This document shows positions 18,424 to 30,421 of a stretch of 64,000 nucleotides of DNA, piece by piece. A model generated the notes under the pieces. It did not search any database. It saw only the letters and a program-made list of their open reading frames with translations, and was not told where the DNA came from. The stretch covers positions 62,001 through 126,000 of the forward strand of contig JADFRQ010000001.1 of assembly GCA_022561215.1 (NCBI GenBank), in the 5' to 3' direction. This DNA comes from Chloroflexota bacterium (GTDB lineage Bacteria > Chloroflexota > Anaerolineae > Anaerolineales > E44-bin32). The stretch's first letter is position 1. Each line of letters opens with the position of its first letter. The translations under genes were made by a program, and so were the position numbers.

Positions 18424-18930
18424 CTAAGAGGATTTAAGCGTTGTCATCCACACCTCCAATGCCTTCTTGGTAGCGTGAAACGCAATTTCAGGAAGCTCAT
18501 GCGCGGCGAAAAAGGCGGCCTCATCCGCATCATCACCCGCGAGCAACTCGCCCTCCTCCAACTCTGCATAATACATGATCACGATATCCGCACCATGTCG
18601 ATGTTCGCTCCCGGTGAAAATGTCGAGCAATCGGACGATGCGTACAGTTAAACCCGTTTCTTCGCGGCATTCGCGAATTGCCGCAAGTTGTGGGTCTTCC
18701 CCAGCATTCACGAAACCCGCAGGCAGCGTCCACTGCCCAATATGCGGTGCCATTGTTCGGCGCACGAGTAGTACGCGTGATTCTTCTGAAACCAATACTC
18801 CCGCCGCTACCTTAGGATCTTCAAAGAATATTTGATCACAGGATGCGCAGTAGGGCCGTTGGCGTCCATCAGCCAGTTTTTGGTGGAGCAATTTTCCACA
18901 TTGAGGGCAATGCTTAAACGTCGTTTTCAC
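18424..18930 (-). CDS. NUDIX hydrolase with N-terminal zinc ribbon
   Basis: This 168-residue protein starts with a four-Cys zinc ribbon (HCPQCGKLLHQK, then PYCASC), followed by a NUDIX domain. The Nudix box runs from GFVNAGEDPQLAAIRE into CREETGL and matches Gx5Ex7REUxEExGU, except that the Gly-to-Glu spacing should be checked by alignment. The layout resembles NudC-type NADH pyrophosphatases in having a ribbon but is shorter, so the substrate is uncertain. The start is GTG at 18930, six bases after the anti-sigma stop, so it is probably the third gene of the sigma/anti-sigma operon. No Shine-Dalgarno is evident, which fits coupling. Confidence 0.85.
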   Translation of the reverse strand: MKTTFKHCPQCGKLLHQKLADGRQRPYCASCDQIFFEDPKVAAGVLVSEESRVLLVRRTMAPHIGQWTLPAGFVNAGEDPQLAAIRECREETGLTVRIVRLLDIFTGSEHRHGADIVIMYYAELEEGELLAGDDADEAAFFAAHELPEIAFHATKKALEVWMTTLKSS

Positions 18931-18935
18931 AACAA

Positions 18936-19838
18936 TTAGAGTGTACGTCGCAGAATAAACGCAGCGGCTGCAAAGAGAAGGGCGGCAAATGCGGAGGCCA
19001 CTTCCGCAATTCGCAGGAGAAGATTTCTATCCTCAGGCTCTGTGACGTCGGTTGTGGTGGATGATCGCACGGAGGCGTCTTCGGCCAACTCCAGATCCGC
19101 TGCCGGGGGAGGGGTGCTGGGGGGTAATGTGGGCTGGGCTGTCGGAGTAGTCACTCCCGAATCTGCTGCGGTCCCCGTGGAGATGATGGCTGAACGCTCC
19201 GCGGCGGCCCCCGTGGGGATGCTGACGGCACTCTCCCCTTCGGTTGGGCATTCCCGACAGGCGGTTTGCGTGAGTTCAATCTGCTCTGTATTCGCGCCAA
19301 AGGCGGGATCACTCTCGAAGAACCGCGAACTCGTTGGTGTGGGTAAAACCTGATCATCGGCGTCTTCATTTGCCAGCTCTGCAGGCTGTTCAGCGACCGC
19401 ATCCGCCTTAGTGATTAATTCCTCGGACGCCGATTCATCCAAGAGCTGAGCATCCATTGCCAGGTCTTCGGGCAATCCGCTTGCCGCCAATGGCGCAGCA
19501 AAGCGGCTTTCTCCAACTTGATCAAACAGAAAAGCGTCAGCTCCCACCAATGCTGCAAAAGCAACTGTAGCGATGAGGCTGGCCACGCGGAAGAAGGGAT
19601 AGAATCCTCGACCTTTAATTTCTCCCGCCATTGCACGCGTAAGCGTAAAATTATGCGGAGGAGAAACGCGTGGGAGCCCCACCAATAGTTTTTTCGTTTT
19701 TTCAAACTCTAGAAGAGCGGCGCGCAGGGTTGGATCGGATTGCAAACGAAATTCGAACTTTTTCATTTCCTTTGGCGAAAGTTCTTGATCCAAATACGCG
19801 GAAAGTTTCTCGATGTCGCGCTGGCGAAGATGTTTCAT
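18936..19838 (-). CDS. Anti-sigma factor, membrane-anchored
   Basis: A 300-residue protein whose first 70 residues resemble the anti-sigma N-terminal domain (RDIEKLSAYLDQELSPKEM, then FEFRLQSDPTLRAALLEFE). The zinc-binding HxxxCxxC is absent. A first membrane helix lies at about 84-106 (VASLIATVAFAALVGADAFL). A long Ala/Thr/Pro-rich external segment follows, and then a C-terminal helix (IAEVASAFAALLFAAAAFIL). The ATG overlaps the sigma factor stop by 4 bases. It is inferred to hold the sigma factor at 19835-20461 until an envelope signal releases it. Two membrane segments make an external sensor loop of roughly 160 residues. Confidence 0.75.
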   Translation of the reverse strand: MKHLRQRDIEKLSAYLDQELSPKEMKKFEFRLQSDPTLRAALLEFEKTKKLLVGLPRVSPPHNFTLTRAMAGEIKGRGFYPFFRVASLIATVAFAALVGADAFLFDQVGESRFAAPLAASGLPEDLAMDAQLLDESASEELITKADAVAEQPAELANEDADDQVLPTPTSSRFFESDPAFGANTEQIELTQTACRECPTEGESAVSIPTGAAAERSAIISTGTAADSGVTTPTAQPTLPPSTPPPAADLELAEDASVRSSTTTDVTEPEDRNLLLRIAEVASAFAALLFAAAAFILRRTL

Positions 19839-20461
19839 CCAACTACCTCATCTTCAAGACGAAGTGATGAAGGCAAAAGTTCCCCGAATTGTCGTAGACA
19901 ATCTCTCAAATTTGCTCGGGCGCGTGCCAGACGGCTTTTCACGGTGCCTAGCGGACGATCGATCACTTTGGAAACCTCTTTATAATCAAACCCTTCCACA
20001 TCCACAAGCACGATCACAAGCTTAAATTCTGGAGATAAATCAGCAATGCATTGCTCAATGGCATGGATAAGCTCACTGCGCTCCGCCTCAGCCTCGGGCT
20101 CAATTTCATGCATGCCCAATGGTTCGAAACCATCCGATTCACTTCCATCGGCAAATTCTGACAGCGCTTCGAGCGAGGTTTCCGGACGCCTTCTGCGTTT
20201 GCGCAGTTCATCGTAACAAGCGTTGGTCACGATACGCAGCACCCAAGATCGAAATGACCCCCCGCGAAAACGCTTGATGTTGCGATAGGCAGAAATAAAT
20301 GCTTCCTGTGTTGCGTCGGCGGCCGAATCCTGATCCCCCATAATTCGATAGGCAACGTTAAATGCAATACTTTGATGTTCCATGATCAAGCGGTTAAATG
20401 CTTCTAGATCGCCGCGCTGCGCTGCGCGGATTGAGGAGGATTCATCGTCCATGCGCCCCAT
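19835..20461 (-). CDS. ECF-family RNA polymerase sigma factor (2)
   Basis: Sigma region 2 is seen in FNRLIMEHQSIAFNVAYRIM and DATQEAFISAYRNIKRFRGG, and region 4 in LSPEFKLVIVLVDVEGFDYK and IDRPLGTVKSRLARARANLR. A longer frame opens at 20554, but the ATG at 20461 (MGRMDDES) has AAGGA just upstream and removes an unlikely 31-residue extension. The product is about 208 residues, normal for the family. Gene order sigma, anti-sigma, NUDIX with overlaps implies one operon. It is a separate system from the sigma factor at 5476-6072. Confidence 0.9.
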   Translation of the reverse strand: MGRMDDESSSIRAAQRGDLEAFNRLIMEHQSIAFNVAYRIMGDQDSAADATQEAFISAYRNIKRFRGGSFRSWVLRIVTNACYDELRKRRRRPETSLEALSEFADGSESDGFEPLGMHEIEPEAEAERSELIHAIEQCIADLSPEFKLVIVLVDVEGFDYKEVSKVIDRPLGTVKSRLARARANLRDCLRQFGELLPSSLRLEDEVVG

Positions 20462-20655
20462 AATATCCTTGGGGCAATGCAGATGCAAGAATAAAATTAA
20501 GGGAGAGGTGAAGTGAAAATAGGATGAAACAGACCAATCGAATTTTGAGGACATTCTCGAGTGCCGCAGATTTGGCCTCCGCCTGAAAAGAATGGAGGGC
20601 GCGCACCATGTTCGCAGGACGTGCGCTTAAACTGCATTGCGGATAAATATTTCAG

Positions 20656-20860
20656 AAAGTGGCCAGGTATGGAAACCTGGCCTACGCTTGGATGATCGAC
20701 TATAAGACAGCGGCCGGGATCGGAATCCTGGCCTACGCTTGGATGATTGACGCTAAGAAAGCGGCCGGGGTCGGAAACCTGGCCTACGCTTGGATGATTG
20801 ACGCTAAGAAAGCGGCCGGGGTCGGAAACCTGGCCTACGCTTGGATCATCGCAACGACCT
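20656..20860 (+). repeat. 51-bp tandem repeat led by a CAGGT/ACCTG palindrome
   Basis: The unit begins GGAAACCTGGCCTACGCTTG and recurs about every 51 bases, near 20671, 20722, 20773 and 20824. The second and third copies are almost identical and the last is partial. The period is a multiple of three, so a 75-codon frame runs through it, but no gene context supports translation. The array starts with the palindrome GGCCAGGT-ATGGAA-ACCTGGCC (20661-20682), related to one at 49265-49286. Confidence 0.8.
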
Positions 20861-20946
20861 GGGTTTTGCGGCGGGTCTCATCCTGAACGCAGTTCATGCT
20901 CCCTCCCGGCAAATGCGAGGTACGCTCAATGAATTCGCGATCGCAC

Positions 20947-21639
20947 TTATTTCATCTGATCGACCCTGATAAGCCACTGATGCAGAGGGTGCATGGCTGC
21001 ACAGTATTCGAAGCATCGATCGACAAGATCCGGCGACATTAATTGTTCTGCGATAATGGTCGGTGATTTAGACCATAGGCCCTTGTAGCGAAGCAGATGT
21101 GCGCGTTTATGTTCGGGATCATATCCACGAGGGACACGCGCATATTGCTCTCCTGCAACCTCACTCCCCGATTCTTCTACTTCCTTAATGGCCTTGCTTA
21201 ATTCGCGGCCCATACGCTCGTCATCAACCGCTTCCCGGTAGGTGGTGAGGAAGGATTTGTCAAAATGATGATTGCCCCCATAAATTCCTCCTTCGCGGGC
21301 ATCCATATGGAAGAAATAGCCCGGATTTTCCATTTTCTTCCCTATCCCTTCCCAGAAGACGATTCCAAGGTGGGTTTTGTAGGGGGTTTTATCTTTGCTG
21401 AAACGGATGTCGCGATAGATACGTATGATGGATCCGTTATTTGCGCGTGAATCAGATTGAATCGCAGGCGATAAGAACCGCAATCGATCTCCCAATTCCT
21501 CGACAAATGCTTGCGCGGGCTCGACAATATTTTCGATGTAGGTGGCCTTATTTTCATTAAACCATGTACGGTTATTATTAACTCCGAGTTGCTTATAAAA
21601 GGATAAACCTTCCTTCGGAAATCCGCTAAACTGGCCCAT
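20947..21639 (-). CDS. DUF2461 family protein
   Basis: This 230-residue protein matches the TIGR02453/DUF2461 family by its series of motifs: FYKQLGVNNNRTWFNENKA, IYRDIRFSKDKTPYKTHLGI, and GYFFHMDAREGGIYGGNHHF. The biochemical role of the family is not established. No signal peptide or membrane helix is present, so it is presumably cytosolic. It stands alone between the repeat array and the CDP-alcohol phosphatidyltransferase gene, both of which may be separate transcription units. The start codon at 21639 gives the family's normal N-terminus. Confidence 0.85.
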   Translation of the reverse strand: MGQFSGFPKEGLSFYKQLGVNNNRTWFNENKATYIENIVEPAQAFVEELGDRLRFLSPAIQSDSRANNGSIIRIYRDIRFSKDKTPYKTHLGIVFWEGIGKKMENPGYFFHMDAREGGIYGGNHHFDKSFLTTYREAVDDERMGRELSKAIKEVEESGSEVAGEQYARVPRGYDPEHKRAHLLRYKGLWSKSPTIIAEQLMSPDLVDRCFEYCAAMHPLHQWLIRVDQMK

Positions 21640-21725
21640 AGGGTCTCCCTCACTTCTTCAATCTTTTAATCGTTCACGCAGAGATTTGTCACTTGTTTAA
21701 CCAAATTCGAATATCGAATTGGCTG

Positions 21726-22409
21726 TCATTGCAGATTTTTTCCTTCATCGACGGCGCGCCAATACAATGCCTGTCTGGTCGTATTCGAGATAAACAAAAA
21801 AAGTTCTATTGCGGCGATGATCATGATTAGGAAATCAAAGACCGTGGTAGAAATCAGGCCCAGATCAAGAGTGGGGTTTCCAGCGAAAAAAATCCATGTA
21901 TTGATACCGATCACAACCAGGCGTGCTTCTGTAGGGCCAATCTTGGAATAGGAGATTTTAAATTGTCCACTCACAAAGGCGCCTACATAGGACAATATGG
22001 ACATCCCCAGATAACCAATACAAGCCACCAGTGCAATTTCCATGCGCACGAAAGGGGACAAACCCATTCCCACAAACACGATCACCATGCTGAAGGAATC
22101 CACCGTATGATCCACAAAGAATCCGAAGTGCGGTCGTTCCATTTTTCGGAAGCGCGCCAATGTACCATCGAGGCTGTCCCCAAACCAATTGATCACAAAT
22201 CCCAGACTTGCCAACCAGAGGTAGATGGGATCAAGATTTGTGAGCCAATACCCCACAAAAGTGAGAATCGATCCGCCTACTCCTATCAATGTGAGTATAT
22301 CCGGGTGCATCCAGGCAGGCATTCGCGCCGCGAGCCATTGCAAGGTAGGCCGCTCGAGAGGCCCGAGCAGCATGTCATGCACGCGCTCATGTTTTTCAAT
22401 TTCGCTCAT
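21726..22409 (-). CDS. CDP-alcohol phosphatidyltransferase family membrane protein
   Basis: A 227-residue multi-pass membrane protein with the family signature D-x2-D-G-x2-A-R-x8-G-x3-D-x3-D, seen as DSLDGTLARFRKMERPHFG then FFVDHTVD. The aspartates bind the metal and the CDP group. It makes a phospholipid by displacing CMP from a CDP-linked substrate with an alcohol. The acceptor (inositol phosphate, glycerol phosphate or other) cannot be told from the sequence. About six membrane helices are visible, for example LTLIGVGGSILTFVGYWLTN. It stands alone; the start is ATG or near, at 22409. Confidence 0.85.
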   Translation of the reverse strand: MSEIEKHERVHDMLLGPLERPTLQWLAARMPAWMHPDILTLIGVGGSILTFVGYWLTNLDPIYLWLASLGFVINWFGDSLDGTLARFRKMERPHFGFFVDHTVDSFSMVIVFVGMGLSPFVRMEIALVACIGYLGMSILSYVGAFVSGQFKISYSKIGPTEARLVVIGINTWIFFAGNPTLDLGLISTTVFDFLIMIIAAIELFLFISNTTRQALYWRAVDEGKNLQ

Positions 22410-23236
22410 ATCCGTCCCTCCATATCCGTGCCGCTAAAAGACGTTAGCTTGAACGCAAGTCTCAATCTGAAAATTCCCTGCAGGCTTTTTACCGCGCAAA
22501 TAAACTCGTTGATAAGAACGGAATCCGTTGATCGCGCTAGGATAGGCCTTCAACTCACGATCCTGAAAATTATTTTCAATAGCAAAATCAAGCTCAAGAT
22601 AATTAGGGAACGTTCGATCCGTTGCAGAACAAAATCCAACCGAACCCAAGAATTTCCGTGGACTGCAGAAGACCAAACTTCTCCATTGCTAAATCCAGCA
22701 TAAATAGGTCCGGGGAAATCTATCGGCCGTGCCTAAGGCGTATGATTAAGGGATGGGGTCGTCCTCCGCTTAGTTCTTGCCACCACTTTCCAGCCCCAAA
22801 GCGAAGGACACCTGCGTGAGCATTGTACTTGACTTGCTGAGTGCCTATGGGTGTCTGCGAAGGCCAGCATTCCTTCAATGGGTCGATCTTTCGAACGGCG
22901 TGACCATATTTTTCCCACCCTCGGCATCGATGATTAGGGCCCGTTTTCATCACTGCGAGGTTTAACCCTTTTAAACGGGCGAGGTTATGGCGGCATTGGT
23001 GACGAGCTACGACTGTAGGACGCAGAGTAAATGGGTAAGGGCATGATCGGAAAGTAGGATTTTACCTAACGAAGTAGATACCCGACAACGTTGGCTTACG
23101 CGCGGCATGGTTTTTATCGGCTTTCTGAACCAATCTGCTCCGTTTCGCTGTGCGTGACCTTTTTGACCTAGGTACGGTTTTCCGATCACCTGATTCCTGG
23201 CCCTTGCTTACTAATCCTTATCCTTAAACGAAAAGC
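22410..23236. other. Gene-free stretch between phosphatidyltransferase gene and 5S rRNA
   Basis: About 830 bases. Short frames on both strands show no recognised family. The part next to 5S should hold the end of the rRNA transcript, but I see no clear hairpin plus T-run. Confidence 0.4.
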
Positions 23237-23356
23237 TCCTTGGCGATGACCTACTCTCCCAGGCCGTCTCCAGCCAAGTACCATCGGTGCTAACGGGCTT
23301 AACTTCCGGGTTCGGTATGGGACCGGGTGTACCCCCGCCGCTCTGCTCACCAAGGA
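23237..23356 (-). rRNA. 5S rRNA
   Basis: On the minus strand the sequence contains the conserved 5S core CCCATACCGAACCCGGAAGT and GATGGTACTTGGCTGGAGAC. The ends pair as CTTGGTGAGC with GATCGCCAAG-like sequence (CCTTGGTG/CGCCAAGG). It is the last gene of the rRNA operon. The ends are estimated to a few bases. Confidence 0.92.
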
Positions 23357-23394
23357 GCAAATTCACAAACGTATGAAAAGATGTACTGAATAGC

Positions 23395-23465
23395 TGATTT
23401 AGAAATCAGGTCGCAGGGATCAGGAGTTCTTTCCTGATTACTGATCAACTGATTACCAATTTCGG
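23395..23465. repeat. Degenerate CTGATT/ATCAGG-type repeat in the 23S-5S spacer
   Basis: The spacer reads as interspersed ATCAGG and CTGATTAC elements, for example CCTGATTACTGATCAACTGA. It belongs to the same degenerate 7-bp family as tracts near 29165, 30275 and 49108. Confidence 0.55.
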
Positions 23466-23505
23466 CGTCCGAAGGACGCTTGAAGGACGTCAAGTTCTCC
23501 GCACC

Positions 23506-26504
<2,999 letters not shown>

Positions 26505-26628
26505 ATACGTGATGCGGAGAAATTGACGTTCTTCATTTGCAGTGATCAGGGATTCGTTACCGGTAATCCGGAGCGTTCTAACAACGCCCGATCACCAATA
26601 ACTTTTCACCAATCACTGACTTTCGCAG

Positions 26629-26648
26629 CTATTCAGTTGTTAAGGTAC
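26629..26648 (-). promoter_or_regulatory. boxA-like leader before 23S
   Basis: The minus strand reads GTACCTTAACAACTGAATAG, containing TTAACAA, the core of rRNA boxA antitermination sites (E. coli consensus TGCTCTTTAACAA). An identical 20-base copy precedes 16S at 28845-28864. Confidence 0.65.
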
Positions 26649-26906
26649 ATAACAAGTTGAGAAACTTTCTCAACCCGGCGACTCTTTCGCCAAATTTGGC
26701 GGCTTACCGCCGATTTTAGCGGCTTTATCGCCCAGGATCGCGGCCTACGCATTATTCGTTAAGCGGCAACCCTTGGCGCTAAAACCCTGGTTAATCATTA
26801 CGACCCGACACGTGGCCGGGTCGCTCCGACAGGTGCCGTTGATTTCGCTATTTAGTTCTTGGATCCAGAATCTCTCCGCAAATGGAACTCGCTCTTTCTG
26901 CTCAGG

Positions 26907-26979
26907 TGGAGATGAGGGGACTCGAACCCCTGGCCCCTGCCTTGCAAAGGCAGTGCTCTCCCAGCTGAGCTACATCCCC
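26907..26979 (-). tRNA. tRNA-Ala (TGC)
   Basis: Cloverleaf in the 16S-23S spacer. The acceptor is GGGGATG with CATCTCC, the anticodon loop CTTTGCAAG gives TGC, and the T-arm is GGGGTTCGAGTCCCC. The discriminator is A, and CCA is not encoded. The position next to tRNA-Ile is the classic rRNA spacer arrangement. Confidence 0.95.
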
Positions 26980-27030
26980 AGAGAGCTTTCAGCATTCAGC
27001 AAGTACAAATTCTTCAAAGCTGATGGCTGA

Positions 27031-27107
27031 TGGTGGGCCTTCCAGGATTCGAACCTGGGACCTTTCCCTTATCAGAGGAACGCTCTAACCAACTGAGCTA
27101 AAGGCCC
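27031..27107 (-). tRNA. tRNA-Ile (GAT)
   Basis: Cloverleaf in the 16S-23S spacer. The acceptor is GGGCCTT with AAGGCCC, the anticodon is GAT in a CTGATAA loop, and the T-arm is CAGGTTCGAATCCTG. The 3' CCA is encoded (27031-27033), unlike every other tRNA in the window. Confidence 0.95.
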
Positions 27108-27231
27108 GCGTACCTAAACAGCTGAAAAGTGATAGGAAACCTGCAAACCTAGGATCTAACGCATCCACACCAGGGATGCGATTTCCGGTTGATAGAGATA
27201 GAACATTGGCCCTCGGGCCAACACTCGTTTC

Positions 27232-28748
<1,517 letters not shown>

Positions 28749-28844
28749 AGAATTCTTCCATAACATGAGCTCGTGTCAAAGACACTTTCCCATGTATGGT
28801 TTATTCAGATTTACTAAACCCAAGGTTATTTGGGCTTCCTATCA

Positions 28845-28864
28845 CTATTCAGTTGTTAAGGTAC
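28845..28864 (-). promoter_or_regulatory. boxA-like leader before 16S
   Basis: The minus strand reads GTACCTTAACAACTGAATAG about 100 bases upstream of 16S. It is identical to the element before 23S. It is inferred to bind the NusB/NusE antitermination complex. Confidence 0.65.
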
Positions 28865-29056
28865 GTTTCATTGACCGGGCGCTATCTTAACACTTGCCCT
28901 ATTCTCGGTCAAGGGCGGGGATAGAAATGGCCGATGCTAACGATCCACATCGGCTCGGTTGGAAGACCTGCCAGGCATTTGCCCCGGTCTCTTCCCCCGC
29001 TCAATTGTAAGAGTCTTCCCGTTGTGACGGGCGAGACCTACAGTGTTATTGCCTTC

Positions 29057-29084
29057 ATTATAAACTCTGGCCGAAGGAAGTCAA
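29057..29084 (-). promoter_or_regulatory. rRNA operon promoter
   Basis: On the minus strand TTGACT (29084-29079) and a perfect TATAAT (29062-29057) are separated by 16 bases. It lies about 310 bases upstream of 16S, consistent with a long rRNA leader. This is the strongest sigma-70-type promoter seen in the window. Confidence 0.8.
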
Positions 29085-29164
29085 GAGAAAGTAAGGAGGA
29101 GATAAAATAAAAAGGGAAGTGAAACTTAAAATGCAATAAGTAAAATCGTGAAATGTGCCTTGAA

Positions 29165-29300
29165 GAAATCAGGGAACAGAAAATAGGAGCCAGGTCACTT
29201 TTTTACGCATTTACACGCCAAAAGGTGACAGATTACGGGCTCCTGGTTCCTGATCCCCTAATTACCGATTCCTGATTTCTGCTCCCACATATCACCTATC
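29165..29300. repeat. Degenerate 7-bp tandem motif tract
   Basis: The tract contains ATCAGGGAACAG, GGCTCCTGGTTCCTGATCCC and GATTCCTGATTTCTG, that is RTTCCTG-like units at 7-base steps. It lies between the rRNA promoter and recR and holds no gene. Confidence 0.55.
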
Positions 29301-29324
29301 CCTTATTACTTCTGCCTTTGTCGC

Positions 29325-29930
29325 CTACATTTCTTGTCGTCCGTCGAGCGCTTGAGAAATGGTGTTTGCGTCCGCGTACTCCAAATCACCCCCCGATGGC
29401 AATCCGCGGGCCAGGCGCGTTACTCGCACTGGAATACCTTCCACTCTTCTTTTTAAGAACATGGCCGTAGCCTCCCCTTCCATAGTGGGGTTCATGGCCA
29501 ATATAATTTCCTTGAAACCCTCACGCGATAATCGGGCGATAAGCTCATCAATTCTTAAATCATCGGGCCCAACACCTTCAACCGGAGAGATGGCGCCATG
29601 CAGCACATGATAACGACCATGATAGCGCGACGTTTTTTCAATGGCGATTACATCGAGGGGCTCTTCCACAACACAAATCAGGTCCGCGTCGCGTGTCTCA
29701 TCCTGGCATAAGTTGCATGGATCGATCCCCGCTGCGGTGATATTGAAACAATTGGAGCAGAACCCAGTTCCCCGACGCATATCCTGCAATGCCCGGGCGA
29801 GTTCAAGTGCCTCGGCCTCCGCGGAGCGCAGCAAGAAAAATGTAAGGCGCGAGGCCGTCTTGGGCCCTATTCCAGGAAGCCGAGCAAACGCATCGATTAA
29901 TCGCTCGACCGGAAGCGGCATAATCCTCAT
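29325..29930 (-). CDS. recR: Recombination mediator RecR
   Basis: A 201-residue DNA repair protein that works with RecO/RecF in loading RecA. It has an N-terminal helix-hairpin-helix (LPGIGPKTASRLTFFLL), a four-Cys zinc finger (CSNCFNITAAGIDPCNLC) and a Toprim domain (DLICVVEEPLDVIAIE; EIILAMNPTMEGEATAMFL). The C-terminus VTRLARGLPSGGDLEYADAN is diagnostic. The start is ATG at 29930, overlapping the ebfC stop by 4 bases; an internal ATG at 29921 also fits. It forms the usual dnaX-ebfC-recR order. Confidence 0.96.
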   Translation of the reverse strand: MRIMPLPVERLIDAFARLPGIGPKTASRLTFFLLRSAEAEALELARALQDMRRGTGFCSNCFNITAAGIDPCNLCQDETRDADLICVVEEPLDVIAIEKTSRYHGRYHVLHGAISPVEGVGPDDLRIDELIARLSREGFKEIILAMNPTMEGEATAMFLKRRVEGIPVRVTRLARGLPSGGDLEYADANTISQALDGRQEM

Positions 29931-30253
29931 CGTTCAATTCCGGGAACACTCATCCCAGAAGAAAGCGGACTCAAGCGCCGCGCGGCTAGAAGCTGGGAAT
30001 CGCGGATGGCTTGATTAACCGCGAGCATCACCAAATCCTGCCACATCGCCAGGTCACCGTCTTGAACAAGATCTGCAGATATTTCGATGGCGAGGCACTC
30101 CTGCGTCCCACTCATCTTTACTTTTACCGCTCCACCCCCCGCACTCGCCTCGATTGATTCTTCTGCGAGATCTGTTTGCGCTTGCTGCAATTGAGCCTGC
30201 AATTGCTGAATTTGGCCCAACATATCATTACCCATATTTTTGCGTTTCGTCAT
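29927..30253 (-). CDS. ebfC: YbaB/EbfC family nucleoid-associated protein
   Basis: A DNA-binding dimer of about 108 residues that commonly lies between dnaX and recR. MLGQIQQLQAQLQQAQTDLA forms the N-terminal helix, and IEASAGGGAVKVKMSGTQEC is the family core. I prefer the ATG at 30253 (MTKRKNMG), with GGAG 7 bases upstream, to the GTG at 30265. It overlaps recR by 4 bases. The 3' end reads slightly longer than typical. Confidence 0.9.
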   Translation of the reverse strand: MTKRKNMGNDMLGQIQQLQAQLQQAQTDLAEESIEASAGGGAVKVKMSGTQECLAIEISADLVQDGDLAMWQDLVMLAVNQAIRDSQLLAARRLSPLSSGMSVPGIER

Positions 30254-30269
30254 TGTTTGCTCCACTATA

Positions 30270-30421
30270 AGGTTTGAGACTGGAGATTGGAGACTGGGGA
30301 AAAGGTAATCAGCTATAGTAGTAAATCAGTAACACGGAACCTGAGCCCTGTTCCCTGATTCCATATCCCTGCTTCCGTCCAATCACTTATTCCCTGTTAA
30401 TCGTTACGCATTCCGCTCTAT
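30270..30421. repeat. Degenerate 7-bp tandem motif tract between ebfC and dnaX
   Basis: Clear 7-base units GAGACTG-GAGATTG-GAGACTG occur at about 30277-30297, followed by looser units such as CCCTGTTCCCTGATTCC. It splits the otherwise compact dnaX-ebfC-recR group. Confidence 0.6.

Noticed and set aside
20656-20860. CRISPR array
   Set aside because: The units are contiguous 51-bp tandem copies without unique spacers, and no cas gene is nearby.
20659-20886. 75-codon frame through the 51-bp repeats, giving a repetitive peptide
   Set aside because: The frame exists only because the period is a multiple of three. There is no ribosome site or gene context.
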